A stretch of DNA of 64,000 bases, from positions 5,208,001-5,272,000 of the forward strand of contig NZ_CP053452.2 of the NCBI RefSeq assembly GCF_013128195.2, in the 5' to 3' direction. Below, piece after piece: positions 1 to 8,618 of the stretch (its first letter is position 1; each line of letters begins with the position of its first letter). This DNA comes from Frigoriglobus tundricola. GTDB taxonomy: Bacteria; Planctomycetota; Planctomycetia; Gemmatales; Gemmataceae. Below the pieces are notes generated by a model. That model was not told the DNA's origin. It worked only from the letters and a program-made list of their open reading frames with translations, and searched no databases. Both the position numbers and the translations under genes were made by a program.

Positions 1-534
1 ATGCCGGACGCCGAACGGTACGCGCTGTGGGACGCGCTGCGCCAGCACCCGCGGCACGAATCGGTGATCTCGTGGGTGGAGATCGCGGAGGTGGCCGACT
101 TCCTGCGCACCCAGGGCGCGGGCGATGGCACGGTGGTGGCGTGGTACGACTCCACGCACGCCGCCTACCTCCTGCTGGACGTCGAACCGGGGCTGCGGTA
201 CATGCACGTGTACACCGCCATTCACGTCGCCCACGACAGCGGGGAGGTCAAGGACGGGCGCACCGTGGTCATGGGCCAGCTGCGCGAGAACCGGGCCCGC
301 GCGCGGTACGTCATTTCCGATCTGGAATGGCTGGTGACGGGGGCGCCGCATGACCCGGTTCGGCAGGCGAAGTACCTGGGGCCGCCGCGCAACCCGCCGT
401 CCGATCTGCTGCCGGAATACGTGCCGACGCCGCTCGAGTTCCCGTTCAACCAGCCGACACTCTTCCGCTCCCGAAGCGGCACCGGACGGTACCTCGTCCA
501 TCAACTCGTCACGTGCGAAGACAACAAGAAGTGA
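1..534 (+). CDS. hypothetical protein, 5' end probably outside the window
   Basis: The reading frame is open from the first base, so the ATG at position 1 may be internal and the true start may lie upstream. The 177 visible residues are soluble, without a membrane span or a motif I recognise. They include aromatic-rich stretches such as WYDSTHAAYLLLDVEPG and end in a basic tail. The fold could be the soluble C-terminal domain of a larger planctomycete protein, for instance a membrane glycosyltransferase, but nothing here proves that. It is followed by about 200 bases without a gene. Function unknown. Confidence 0.55.
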   Translation: MPDAERYALWDALRQHPRHESVISWVEIAEVADFLRTQGAGDGTVVAWYDSTHAAYLLLDVEPGLRYMHVYTAIHVAHDSGEVKDGRTVVMGQLRENRARARYVISDLEWLVTGAPHDPVRQAKYLGPPRNPPSDLLPEYVPTPLEFPFNQPTLFRSRSGTGRYLVHQLVTCEDNKK

Positions 535-632
535 GCGCCGCACCGCGCCGGGGACCGCTCATACGGGATCGTCGTGATTTCTGACCGGAGCCGGCCTTGG
601 ATTCACGATCCGGTTGAGGCCGTCTGATTTTT

Positions 633-690
633 GTGGCACCGGCTTTCCAGCCGGTGCTTCCAGGCCCACAGGCTCGAAAGTCGGTGCCAC
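633..690. repeat. imperfect palindromic repeat (GTGGCACCG arms)
   Basis: GTGGCACCG at 633-641 is mirrored by CGGTGCCAC at 682-690. Inside lies a second small inverted repeat, ACCGGC-TTTCCA-GCCGGT. The element sits in the roughly 200-base gap between the first gene and the convergent esterase gene. It could act as a terminator-like hairpin or be one copy of a dispersed REP-like repeat. No second copy was seen in this window. Confidence 0.5.
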
Positions 691-739
691 GAACACAGAA
701 CGCACCCACCGGACCGTGTATCAGCCACACGGTTCGGGA

Positions 740-1630
740 TCACTTCCCGCTCTTGGCCAGCAGTTCGCGAGACGTCATCCAGTCGGTTAGGCGGACGGGC
801 CATGTTGCGACGGATAGCTCGCCGCCGGTCCATTTCGGATCGGACCCGAGACCGACGCCGTGCCGCCCCTTCTCATAGATGTGCATTTCTACCGGCACGC
901 CGGTCTTTTTGCACGCGAGGTAGAACCGAACCGCGTTTTCCGGCACCACCGCCGTGTCGGCGCTGGTGTGGAAGAGGAACGTCGGCGGCGTGTCCTTCGT
1001 GACCTGTTTTTCGTTCGAGTACAGTTCGACCAGTTTCGGGTCCGGGTTCGCGCCGAGCAGGTTGTTCCGGGTGCCGCCGTGCGTCACGCCGGCCTCCATC
1101 GTGATGACCGGATACGCAAGAACGGCGAAATCCGGGCGACAGCTCGTTTTGTCGATCGCGTCGCCCTCCGTCAGCCCCGCGTCGAAGTGCGTGGCGGCGG
1201 TGCTGGCGAGGTGGCCGCCGGCGGAGAACCCCATGACGCCGATGCGTTTCGGGTCGAGGTCGTAGTCCTTGGCCCTGGCCCGCACGGTGCGGACCGCCCG
1301 TTGCACGTCGGTGAGCGGCGCGGCGCCGAGCGGCCCCGGCCGCTCCCTGTTCGCGGTCCGGTACTTGAGCACGAACGCGGTCACGCCGGCCTTGGCGAAG
1401 AACTCGCCGACCTGTTTCCCCTCGTGATCCATCGCCAGTCCGCCGTACCCGCCGCCGGGACAGACGACGACGGCCGTGCCGTTCGGCTTCTCCGGGCGGT
1501 ACACGGTCAGGTCCGGCTTGTCGGTGGGCGTGTCGCCGACCGCGAGCGGGGCCTTCCCGTCCCAGAGCGGAAAGGTTTTGGGTCCGGGATCGGCCGCGAC
1601 GAGCGCGAAGAGGAGGCTCGAGCAGAACAT
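740..1630 (-). CDS. secreted alpha/beta-hydrolase (acetyl-xylan-esterase / BD-FAE-like)
   Basis: About 296 residues starting at the ATG at 1630; the frame is open further upstream but that part looks non-coding. A short hydrophobic N-terminus (MFCSSLLFALVAADP) suggests export. The core is typical of carbohydrate-esterase-like alpha/beta hydrolases: an oxyanion-hole motif CPGGGYGG, then DVQRAVRTVRARAKDYDLDP, then the nucleophile elbow GFSAGGH with catalytic Ser. A late Asp (HTSADTAVVP) and His (KGRHGVG) complete the triad. Such enzymes remove acetyl or other ester groups from plant polysaccharides. It is convergent with the gene to its left and divergent from ssrA. The family is clear; the substrate is inferred. 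Confidence 0.85.
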   Translation of the reverse strand: MFCSSLLFALVAADPGPKTFPLWDGKAPLAVGDTPTDKPDLTVYRPEKPNGTAVVVCPGGGYGGLAMDHEGKQVGEFFAKAGVTAFVLKYRTANRERPGPLGAAPLTDVQRAVRTVRARAKDYDLDPKRIGVMGFSAGGHLASTAATHFDAGLTEGDAIDKTSCRPDFAVLAYPVITMEAGVTHGGTRNNLLGANPDPKLVELYSNEKQVTKDTPPTFLFHTSADTAVVPENAVRFYLACKKTGVPVEMHIYEKGRHGVGLGSDPKWTGGELSVATWPVRLTDWMTSRELLAKSGK

Positions 1631-1861
1631 GGGTACTCCGAGTGGGGAGTGGGGGGCACAGGGCGGGGGCGCGGTGCCATCTCGCCGGGAGGGCAAGCGA
1701 GCTATGATTCCGGCAGGGTGAATCGTATAATACCGTGTGCCCATCGAAAGGTGGGCGTCTCAATCCTGGGGGCGATCTGGTATCGACCGGGTATCGGAAG
1801 TGTGAGGTGGCGTGTCGTGGTTGGTCGGTTGGCCACGTAAAAAGCCGTCCAAAATTTAACT

Positions 1862-1891
1862 GCTGAACCGCAGTACTCCCTCGCGGCGTAA
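1862..1891 (+). other. tmRNA proteolysis-tag reading frame
   Basis: GCT GAA CCG CAG TAC TCC CTC GCG GCG TAA encodes AEPQYSLAA-stop inside ssrA. GCT is the likely resume codon because the bases just upstream (AAAATTTAACT) resemble the A/U-rich sequence that sets the resume site in other tmRNAs. Confidence 0.88.
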
Positions 1892-2150
1892 GACCCGTGA
1901 GCCGTCCCGGCCTCTTCGCCTGAGAGGTGCCGGTTCGGACGCAAGTCAGGCTCGCGCGAACTCGAGGGTCGGGGACACCACCCGGTCCGCCTCGGCGGCC
2001 GTTCGTGCTAAAAAAATCTGGCCGATAGTTGTCCCGGAGTCCCGCCCGACGGAACCCGGTCCAACAAACGCGCGGTAGCCCGCAAGGGCGTACCGCGGGA
2101 ATAGTCGGGCTACACACGTAGATGCCTTCGCGGAAGTGCTTCGGGACCGG

Positions 2151-2172
2151 GGTTCGATTCCCCGCGCCTCCA
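2151..2172 (+). other. attachment site 1 (ssrA 3' end, left end of element A)
   Basis: The last 22 bases of ssrA, starting GGTTCGATTCCCCGCG and ending CTCCA, are repeated exactly at 44873-44894. The 15-base stretch CCCCGCGCCTCCACT (2160-2174) is repeated exactly at 22469-22483. All copies face the same way, as expected for att sites of tyrosine integrases that target the T-arm and acceptor end of tmRNA. Confidence 0.9.
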
Positions 2173-2178
2173 CTTTTA

Positions 2179-2211
2179 GGCCACTTGCGATTCGTCGCAA
2201 GTGGCCTTTTT
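2179..2211 (+). terminator. rho-independent terminator after ssrA, supplied by element A
   Basis: A perfect 12-bp stem (GGCCACTTGCGA / TCGCAAGTGGCC) with a TTCG loop is followed by five T. It lies on the element side of the att core, so it is element DNA that replaces the original ssrA terminator now displaced to 44895-44938. Confidence 0.88.
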
Positions 2212-2395
2212 CATTGCACTTACAGCATTTCCCACCACCACAGAGCCGTTCTGAAGGCTCGGCCCTGTTCTGAAATCGTTCTGAACCGTGACACGGTTTC
2301 AGAGACGGTCACTTCTGCCGCGTGTACCTCCCAGAGATCAGAACGGGCCTCCACTGACGCACCGTTGCGAGCGTCAGACCACCTCCGAGACGTAC

Positions 2396-4081
2396 ATGGC
2401 GACTCCGAAACCCCTCGGCGACGGCCGATACTTCGTCAACATCGGCTACCTCACGGACGGCTCGCGGACGCAGCCCAAGTTTATGCTCGGCCGAAACGCC
2501 GCCCAAGCGATCACGCGAGCCGCGCTCATCGAGCAACTCTGGGAACGCAGCGTGGAAATCGCCCGCGAAGAGCAGGAACCGCTCGTCTGGGACGAGATCG
2601 GGCTGGCCATCGCGAAAGAAATCGCGGCGGGCGAAACGACCGTCCTCGTCAAACTCGAAGCGGGCAACGCTCCCGATCTTGCGGTGGGCGTGCTGTCGGG
2701 CTGGCAAGAGGTGGTCCCCGGCGTCCGGCTCCGACTCCGCGACGAGGCCGCAGAGGAACGCGGCACCCAACTGCGCCGGCGGGAGGCACAAAAGCACATC
2801 GACCTCGGCCGAGAACTTCTCGAAAGCGGCGGCAGCCAGACACTCACCGAAGCGGTCAAGGCTTACGTCGCGTGGATTCGAGCGAACCCCATGTACCTGA
2901 TCCCAGACAAGACCCGGCTGACGGACTGGGGCAAGGTCAAAATCGACCTGATCGAGTTCTGCACCGACCACATGCCGGATGTGCGGATCACGGACCTGAA
3001 GATGAAGAAGATCAGCGAGTTGCTGAACGTCCTCGCCGCACGACCGCCGAAGAAAACCCCGGCCGGCGTACAGACGGAGGTTCCGATCTCGCGGAAATAC
3101 GCCAGCACGGTCATCAAGGAATTTCGCCAGTTTCTGAACTGGCTCCACGAAGCCGACGAGTTCTTCTGGGAGAAGCCGAAGGACTACGCGGTCAAGCCGA
3201 TCCGCGTCAGGAAAGACGACGGCCGGGGTGGTCCCGTGCGGGTCGCCACCTACGACAACCCCGAGTTAAAGACCTTGTGGCGATGCGGCACCCCGTGGGA
3301 ACGCTGCCTGATGGCGCTGGCATTGAACACCGCGTTCGGAATGGCCGAGGTCGCTGGCCTGCGTCGTGACGAGGTAATGCTCAACACCAAGCACCCGCAC
3401 GCGGACATCCTGAAACTGACGAGTAGCGACAGCGATTCATGGATCATGCGATCCAGAGGGAAGACGAGTGTGTACTCCGAGTGGCGACTGTGGGATGTGA
3501 CCGTCAAGGCGATTGACTGGCTACTGAAGCACCGGCCGGAATCGAAACAACCGTTCCTCTTCCTGACGAAGAAGGGGACGCCGCTCAAGGTCGCGGGCGA
3601 GCGAAACACGCAGATCACCAACGCCTGGACACGGTTGATGAAGCGGGTCCGCCAGGACCACACCGATTTTCGGCACCTGTCCTTCAACAAGATCCGAAAG
3701 ACGGCGGCGAACTGGGTTCGGTCCAATTTCGGAGACTACGTCGCCGAACTGATGCTCGCTCACGGGCAGCCGTTCGGAGGCGATCTCAACGCCTACACGA
3801 ACGAGCGCTGGGCCGATCTTCACGCCGCAACAGCGAAGTTGCGCGAGTGGCTGGAACCGGTGTTCGGTAGCGTTGACGATCCATTTCCCGAACACGAAAA
3901 GCTAGGAGGTCCGAACATCAGTCGCGGCACCATCGACCGAATCATCGAACTACACCGAGCCGGCGACCGCGTGGCCCTGGTTGCCGAAAAGGTGAACGTT
4001 TCCGTCGAGACGGCGCGGCGGTGGATTAAGCGGGATCAGAAACAAGAAGAGGCCAACGGCGGCGGCTCGAACGAGGCGTGA
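2396..4081 (+). CDS. int: tyrosine recombinase / integrase of element A
   Basis: 561 residues from ATG 2396; an in-frame start at 2288 adds 36 residues that look non-coding. The C-terminal half shows the tyrosine-recombinase catalytic set. Arg I lies in AGLRRDEV (about residue 322), the second Arg box in FNKIRKTAANW (about 430), His in LAHGQ (about 454), and the Tyr nucleophile in NAYTNERW (about 466). A C-terminal helix-turn-helix (LVAEKVNVSVETARRWIK) follows. The middle part (about 150-270) should be the core-binding domain. It lies about 220 bases inside ssrA, the usual place for an integrase that uses the tmRNA 3' end, and should catalyse integration and excision of element A. Confidence 0.9.
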   Translation: MATPKPLGDGRYFVNIGYLTDGSRTQPKFMLGRNAAQAITRAALIEQLWERSVEIAREEQEPLVWDEIGLAIAKEIAAGETTVLVKLEAGNAPDLAVGVLSGWQEVVPGVRLRLRDEAAEERGTQLRRREAQKHIDLGRELLESGGSQTLTEAVKAYVAWIRANPMYLIPDKTRLTDWGKVKIDLIEFCTDHMPDVRITDLKMKKISELLNVLAARPPKKTPAGVQTEVPISRKYASTVIKEFRQFLNWLHEADEFFWEKPKDYAVKPIRVRKDDGRGGPVRVATYDNPELKTLWRCGTPWERCLMALALNTAFGMAEVAGLRRDEVMLNTKHPHADILKLTSSDSDSWIMRSRGKTSVYSEWRLWDVTVKAIDWLLKHRPESKQPFLFLTKKGTPLKVAGERNTQITNAWTRLMKRVRQDHTDFRHLSFNKIRKTAANWVRSNFGDYVAELMLAHGQPFGGDLNAYTNERWADLHAATAKLREWLEPVFGSVDDPFPEHEKLGGPNISRGTIDRIIELHRAGDRVALVAEKVNVSVETARRWIKRDQKQEEANGGGSNEA

Positions 4082-4318
4082 CCACGAAGGAGTCGATGAC
4101 CGCCCGAAGACATCCTTGATGCTGCCTCTGCGTTCGTCCGAAAAGATGTTCCCGTCTCCAAAGAAGCCGTCAATATCGCGAGCGCAGGCGTGATCCGTTT
4201 TCGGCGAGGTCGGCTTAATTTCTCGATCTCGCCGATTTCGATTTATCGTTTCAGAGTTTTGCAATTCCACGGACTTTGCACTCGCCAAGACGAGCGTACT
4301 CGCCGTCGTTTGCCCCGG

Positions 4319-5749
4319 TCACGCAGCCCGCCGCCACTCGTACCCGTTTCGCTCGTGCCATTCCACCGCTTGAGCGGTCCTTATCAGCCGGATTTGCGTT
4401 TCCCGGTAGCGCGGAACGGCCTGCCGACCACGGTCAAGATTCAGGACCGGGCGTTTGCCAAAGTGCCTGTTGAACGGTGTGTCTACACATTCCCCCCCCG
4501 ATGGGATGGGTAGTCGGGGACTGGCAATCCGGTCTTTCATGTCCGGGTCGATATCCCAGCGACAGGCACGCCCACGGACCTCCTCGCCCGCGTAGGTGTG
4601 TCCGAACCAGAACTCCTCGTCTTGCCAGTCGATGCACCCCTTGTCGGTCAGGGCGTTCCGGGCTGCGGCGAAGACGGCGGGGTTGAACCTGCGGGCCAGT
4701 ACGCCGTCGTCGTACAGTGCGTCCCACACCCGCCCGATCCGCCGGACGGACACCGAGCCGTCTTTCTTCGTCGGCGCGATCATCCGGCAGACGATGACGG
4801 CGGCGAACACGTCGTTGTCGATAACGCGGCGGCAAACCCGCTGGATCGGCAGGCCCAAGGAGGCGACGTGGCGCAGCGCGCGGGGCATAAGTGTCCGGGC
4901 CTGGGCGATGCACTCGGGGGTGACGAGTTCGCCACACGAACCGGCATGGTCCCGGTAGTCCGGGGCCGGGGGTGCCGCCGGGACCGCAGACGTGTGTGCC
5001 GCCACGGTCTTGGCCACGGCCTGAATGTCATCGTGGGTGAGGGCCGGCGAGCCGAGGAACTCGTCGTACCGGACTTTGACGCCGCGCGGCAGCTTGAAGT
5101 GGTCCCCGCCCTTCAGGGTCGTACCGAGGGTCTGGTAGCCCCGCCGTTGGTGATCGACGGTGGCGGGACGCCCTTTCACCTCCACCCCCGTCACGTCCGC
5201 CCCGCTGTGCTTGACGAGCCGCTTCATCGCAACTTCAAGGTTCTCGAACGGGGGGGTCACGTCGTCGCCTGTCCGGACCAACACCCCGAGGTATCCGTGA
5301 AAGCCGAGTCCCGAAGTGGACGGCTCCCACCAGACGCCGGGGACGAAGTCATTGATCGCTTTGCGGGCGGCGTCCGCGCCCCGGTCTGAACCCTTGCCGT
5401 GGCAGTCGATGTCGATCATCGCGAGGAAGAGCCAGTACCGCACGCCGTTCCAGACGACCGTCTCGACGCCCCGGTCGTTGCCCACCCAGTTCATGCCGAA
5501 CAGGGTGGCGCTACCGTCGAAGTGGGCGTCGATCCGACTCGTCTTTAGGTGCCGCCAATAGTTATTCCGTTTGAAGTAGCGGAGGTGATTGTCTTTATCT
5601 TCGTCCCAGACGCACTTGTGGCCCTCGATCCCCGTCCCCCAGAACGGCGACAGGAGCTTGCGCAGGAGCGTGGACGGGCTACGCGGGCGGAAGTGGTCCC
5701 CGAAGGTCGAGCGGTTCGCTGCCGGTGTAGGCTTGTTCGTTGTCGTCAT
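4319..5749 (-). CDS. AEP-like primase / replication protein
   Basis: 476 residues. It carries the metal-binding D-x-D of archaeo-eukaryotic primases in FLAMIDIDCHGKGSD (D113, D115). About 30 residues later comes the nucleotide-binding STSGLGFHGYL (144-154, His 151), the spacing expected of an AEP core. The C-terminal third has no recognised domain and could be a winged-helix or helicase-interaction region. It is convergent with the integrase (237 bases between them hold nothing I recognise) and heads a leftward cluster with the DUF3820, HTH and AAA+ genes. It probably primes or initiates replication of the excised element. No Zn finger or helicase motif is fused to it. Confidence 0.7.
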   Translation of the reverse strand: MTTTNKPTPAANRSTFGDHFRPRSPSTLLRKLLSPFWGTGIEGHKCVWDEDKDNHLRYFKRNNYWRHLKTSRIDAHFDGSATLFGMNWVGNDRGVETVVWNGVRYWLFLAMIDIDCHGKGSDRGADAARKAINDFVPGVWWEPSTSGLGFHGYLGVLVRTGDDVTPPFENLEVAMKRLVKHSGADVTGVEVKGRPATVDHQRRGYQTLGTTLKGGDHFKLPRGVKVRYDEFLGSPALTHDDIQAVAKTVAAHTSAVPAAPPAPDYRDHAGSCGELVTPECIAQARTLMPRALRHVASLGLPIQRVCRRVIDNDVFAAVIVCRMIAPTKKDGSVSVRRIGRVWDALYDDGVLARRFNPAVFAAARNALTDKGCIDWQDEEFWFGHTYAGEEVRGRACRWDIDPDMKDRIASPRLPIPSGGECVDTPFNRHFGKRPVLNLDRGRQAVPRYRETQIRLIRTAQAVEWHERNGYEWRRAA

Positions 5750-5770
5750 TTTCGTCTCTTCGTGCTTGAA

Positions 5771-6046
5771 TCAATCCGCGTCTTCCGGGTAGAGGTCTTG
5801 AGCGGGTGGCTCCTCGGGGATCGGCTGACCACTGATCGCCTTCCCGATAGCGTCGGCGAGGGCGGGGTCCAACCCGGCGACGTTGGCCGCGACCCATCGG
5901 AGGTAGCCTCGGGGAATCTGATCCAATGGCCGTCCGAGGTATTTGCCGAACGTCATGCGCATCGCGCGCGACGGGGTAGACGGTCCTTGACGGCCTTCGC
6001 GGGCTTCAAACGATCTGAATATTTCGAGTGCGAGAGACTGACTCAT
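5771..6046 (-). CDS. DUF3820-like small protein
   Basis: 91 residues. The core MTFGKYLGRPLDQIPRGYLRWV matches the FGKYKG-x-L-x-x-(I/V)P-x-x-YLxW signature of DUF3820, a small domain common in phages and mobile elements and sometimes linked to exonuclease-like proteins. An acidic tail follows (EEPPAQDLYPEDAD). It overlaps the upstream HTH gene by about 40 bases and is 21 bases from the primase gene, so all are likely co-transcribed. Role unknown. Confidence 0.65.
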   Translation of the reverse strand: MSQSLALEIFRSFEAREGRQGPSTPSRAMRMTFGKYLGRPLDQIPRGYLRWVAANVAGLDPALADAIGKAISGQPIPEEPPAQDLYPEDAD

Positions 6047-6242
6047 GGTGACTTTCCTTCCGATTATTCTGGTAAGCGAGATGTTCCTTCAGGGCAGCGA
6101 GGTCGTCGTCGGTCAGGACGAAGGTGCGGCCGACGCGGAGCGGCGGCGGCAACCTCTTGTAGGCGTAGGCGTGCCAACAGCGCGAATAGGACTGCCCGAT
6201 GGCTGCGGCGGCTTCGTGTAGGCCGTAGTGTTTTTCTCCCAT
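6006..6242 (-). CDS. small excisionase-like HTH protein
   Basis: 78 residues from ATG 6242. GLHEAAAAIGQSYSRCWHAYAYKRLPPPLRVGRTFVLTDDDLAAL has the shape of a MerR/excisionase-type helix-turn-helix with a short wing (recognition helix, then RVGRTFVL, then helix). Proteins like this direct integrases toward excision or regulate early genes. The C-terminal tail overlaps the DUF3820 gene. Assignment as Xis is an inference from size, fold and position in an integrative element. Confidence 0.6.
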   Translation of the reverse strand: MGEKHYGLHEAAAAIGQSYSRCWHAYAYKRLPPPLRVGRTFVLTDDDLAALKEHLAYQNNRKESHHESVSRTRNIQIV

Positions 6243-6418
6243 ATTCCACCTCCTGCCGTATCTATCCACATCCGAACCGATTTTCGGAGGCGACATCGGA
6301 TTTATAGTCTCGTTGGTTGGGTCACGTCGGGCGTCAGGATTTTCAAAGGAACAGGATCGCATTGAGGGCCGGTTGACACAGCCCTGGCCGTTGCGAGGTC
6401 GGGGGCAAACGGCCGTAC

Positions 6419-6835
6419 TCAGAAGACCTTTCGGCGCGGCTCCGTCTCCGTCAGCGTTTTGAGCCAGAGCCGGGCCTTTACTAAACTGCCGGGGACCGGG
6501 CCGTCGCCGAAGATCGAGTTGTCGATGTCGAGTCGCAGTGCCTCGGCGAGGTACACGACCAGCGCTGCCGGGCTGATCGTTTCTACTTCGTCGGCGACCA
6601 GGGTAACCGTCGCCTCGACTTTGAAAGTTCGCACCGCTTTGCCCCGGTGCTTTTGGTACTGGAGGGTCGCGTACTCCTTCTGTGCCTGACGATACGCGGT
6701 GAAGATTTTGGCGGTGTCGAGGATCTTGCTCCACCCGTCGCCGGTCCAGTATTTGTCGTCGCCGCGCTGAAGCACGAAACGGCGTGCGTGATCGGCTCCC
6801 ATGTATCGAATCATGATCCCGTCTTCGTTTTTCAT
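6419..6835 (-). CDS. hypothetical protein of element A
   Basis: 138 residues with no motif I recognise. It has a compact, charged N-terminal half (RRFVLQRGDDKYWTGDGWSKILDTAKIFTAYRQAQKEY) resembling small phage proteins that pair a YWTG-type beta hairpin with a helix. The C-terminal half is hydrophobic/helical. It lies between the AAA+ gene and the HTH gene on the same strand and is probably part of the same leftward replication cluster. Confidence 0.55.
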   Translation of the reverse strand: MKNEDGIMIRYMGADHARRFVLQRGDDKYWTGDGWSKILDTAKIFTAYRQAQKEYATLQYQKHRGKAVRTFKVEATVTLVADEVETISPAALVVYLAEALRLDIDNSIFGDGPVPGSLVKARLWLKTLTETEPRRKVF

Positions 6836-6966
6836 GACATCCTCTCGGTGAGAGATAAACGTTTCGGATGGCCTGCCGGTGATCGGCTTCAGAACCGACT
6901 TCGCTCCTGATCTGCTGTTCGCGGCGGCTGTGGTCCGTGAGTTTCAATCCGGCCCCAGCCAGAACT

Positions 6967-7947
6967 TCAGGATTGGTCAGAGTGAAGCTGGCTCTCGTAC
7001 TGCTTTTTCGTTCTGAAGAATGACGCCCTGGACTTGCCCGTCGCGGTGCGCCACGCCTCTTCTTGCAGCTTGACGTTCTCGGGGTGCTTTTCCAGTGCGA
7101 TGGCCATGCAGCGGAGGTCGTGGCCCTTGCTGTCCAGTGGGCGAAGTCCCGCGTCGGCGGGTTGGCCGACATTTTCGAGTTGGGTGCGGACGAGGTCGCG
7201 CCAGTCGGCGGTGCCGCCGCTCTGGAGGGCGTATCTGACCTTTTGCATCGCGGACTCGTAGATGCGAACCGAAAGCTGCCGACCGCCGCAGACGCGGGCG
7301 ATGTACTCCACGACCTCCTCGCACAATTCCGGTCGCAGGCCCTCGTAGCCCTTGCGGGCAAGTGTCCTCAGCAGTTCGAGGATCTCGTCGTTGGTCGCGG
7401 TCAGGGTGAACGTGTCCACCCGGCTGAGGACCGCCTTGAACGCTTCGTTCCTCGACGGGATGACGTTGGCCGTGGCGATGATCCGGCTCGTGAACGTGAA
7501 ACTCGACGGCAGCCCAGACAGCGTACTGCTGGTGTAGGTCACCACACGGTCCCCGGCTGTCCCCCACAGCGCACTCCGCAGGAGGCCGAGGATCGGAAGC
7601 GACGTGTACATCGCATCCGCGTCGTCCAGCCACAGCACCGCGTCGGTGCGGTGGTTGAACATCGCGGTGTAGAGGCCCAGAGGCGTGCAGTGGCTGTTGA
7701 GCATGATCGGGCTGATCCCCTCCTCGGCCAGCGTCTGACCGATGATTCTACTTTTTCCAAGTCCGCCAGGGCCGACCGCGATCAACCCATTGGACATCCC
7801 CCTCGCCACCATACGGACCATGTGCGCGAGTGTGGCCTGTCGCTCTTCCAGTGCCGTCAGTGGGACCGGCTCGGGGTCGGGTGCAGTCTTTCTCGTCTTC
7901 ACGTTCTTGCCCTCGTTTTTGGTATCAACCCCCGTCCCAAGTCTCAT
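6967..7947 (-). CDS. AAA+ ATPase of element A
   Basis: 326 residues. Walker A is GPGGLGKS (59-66), Walker B is AVLWLDDADAM (about 103-113), and a sensor-1-like IIATANVIP lies near residue 160. SRVDTFTL and a lid helix domain follow, so it is an AAA+ NTPase rather than a RecA-type enzyme. The C-terminal 90 residues (DLRCMAIALEKHPENVKLQEEAWRTATGKSRASFFRTKKQY) look like a helical DNA-binding end. Together with the AEP-like primase it suggests autonomous replication: helicase loader, replicative helicase or initiator ATPase. The exact role is not decided by sequence. Confidence 0.72.
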   Translation of the reverse strand: MRLGTGVDTKNEGKNVKTRKTAPDPEPVPLTALEERQATLAHMVRMVARGMSNGLIAVGPGGLGKSRIIGQTLAEEGISPIMLNSHCTPLGLYTAMFNHRTDAVLWLDDADAMYTSLPILGLLRSALWGTAGDRVVTYTSSTLSGLPSSFTFTSRIIATANVIPSRNEAFKAVLSRVDTFTLTATNDEILELLRTLARKGYEGLRPELCEEVVEYIARVCGGRQLSVRIYESAMQKVRYALQSGGTADWRDLVRTQLENVGQPADAGLRPLDSKGHDLRCMAIALEKHPENVKLQEEAWRTATGKSRASFFRTKKQYESQLHSDQS

Positions 7948-8006
7948 GCGACTTGGGACGCCAATATCAGTCTCATGCGACCTGAAGCCCGCCCGCGAGA
8001 CTCACA

Positions 8007-8549
8007 TTACTCCCCGAAGAATGCGTCCACGATGTCGGCGGGCTTGCACAACTCCACCCCGACCGGAGCGGCGTTGACCACGTCCTCAATCTCTTGCAGT
8101 TCGCGAAGTTCCCCCTCGCGGACGGGATTTTCGAGGACGCTGCCGATCAACGCGCAGACCTCCCTCTGGAGCCTCTGACGGTGGTCGTCGGACTCGATCA
8201 CGCGGTTCTGGGCCAGTCTGAAAAGTGCCGAACCTTCTCCGCAGTGCCAATCGGATGCGGCGAGAACCGCCCGCACTCCACGTTCGGTGGTGAACGGCGG
8301 CGGGATGCGGAGACACTGCCACGCCCGATTCCGCTTCAACCACTCCAAGATCGCCGTGGCGTCCTCGCCCGAATAGAGGTGGAACAGCGGCGAGCGCGCC
8401 CCGCATCGCCGGTTGAAATTCGGCGGCGGGTTGGCGCTCTCGACGTACAGCCGGATCTGATTGCCAACCTGTTCGTACCCACAGGCGAATACGAACACCC
8501 CTCCCCAGTTCATGACGCCCACCTCACCGTGCGGAGAGTCCCATCCCAT
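8007..8549 (-). CDS. hypothetical protein of element A
   Basis: 180 residues from ATG 8549; ATG 8513 (MNWGGVFVFACGYEQ) is an alternative. No known motif. The C-terminal 60 residues are helical and acidic and end in FFGE. It is transcribed toward the AAA+ gene with a 59-base gap. Function unknown. Confidence 0.5.
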   Translation of the reverse strand: MGWDSPHGEVGVMNWGGVFVFACGYEQVGNQIRLYVESANPPPNFNRRCGARSPLFHLYSGEDATAILEWLKRNRAWQCLRIPPPFTTERGVRAVLAASDWHCGEGSALFRLAQNRVIESDDHRQRLQREVCALIGSVLENPVREGELRELQEIEDVVNAAPVGVELCKPADIVDAFFGE

Positions 8550-8618
8550 ACACGCACGAGATCGGGCCGTCTCTGAAACCGTGGACGACTTTGTTCCGAG
8601 ATGTGGGGATGCCGGCGG

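Larger units (their letters stand above)
1768..2172 (+). ncRNA. ssrA: tmRNA (transfer-messenger RNA)
   Basis: The 5' acceptor strand GGGGGCG (1768-1774) pairs with CGCCTCC (2165-2171), followed by discriminator A2172. The T-arm is CGGGG-TTCGATT-CCCCG (2148-2164). After the 5' end comes ATCTGGTATCGACCGGG, matching the conserved tmRNA 5' region. The tag frame opens at GCT 1862 and reads AEPQYSLAA before TAA at 1889-1891, a normal hydrophobic degradation tag ending in LAA. CCA is not encoded (next bases CTT). tmRNA with SmpB rescues stalled ribosomes and tags the unfinished protein for proteolysis. Its 3' end is the integration site used by the two elements to the right. Confidence 0.95.

Noticed and set aside
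860-1840. 326-codon plus-strand frame opposite the esterase
   Set aside because: Composition is Arg/Val/Gly-rich shadow coding with no motif; the esterase on the other strand has a full catalytic set.
873-2117. Long minus-strand frame of 414 codons through ssrA and the esterase gene
   Set aside because: It is out of frame with the esterase and antisense to ssrA; a high-GC shadow.
4598-5389. 263-codon plus-strand frame opposite the primase-like gene
   Set aside because: Shadow frame; the opposite strand carries the AEP motifs.
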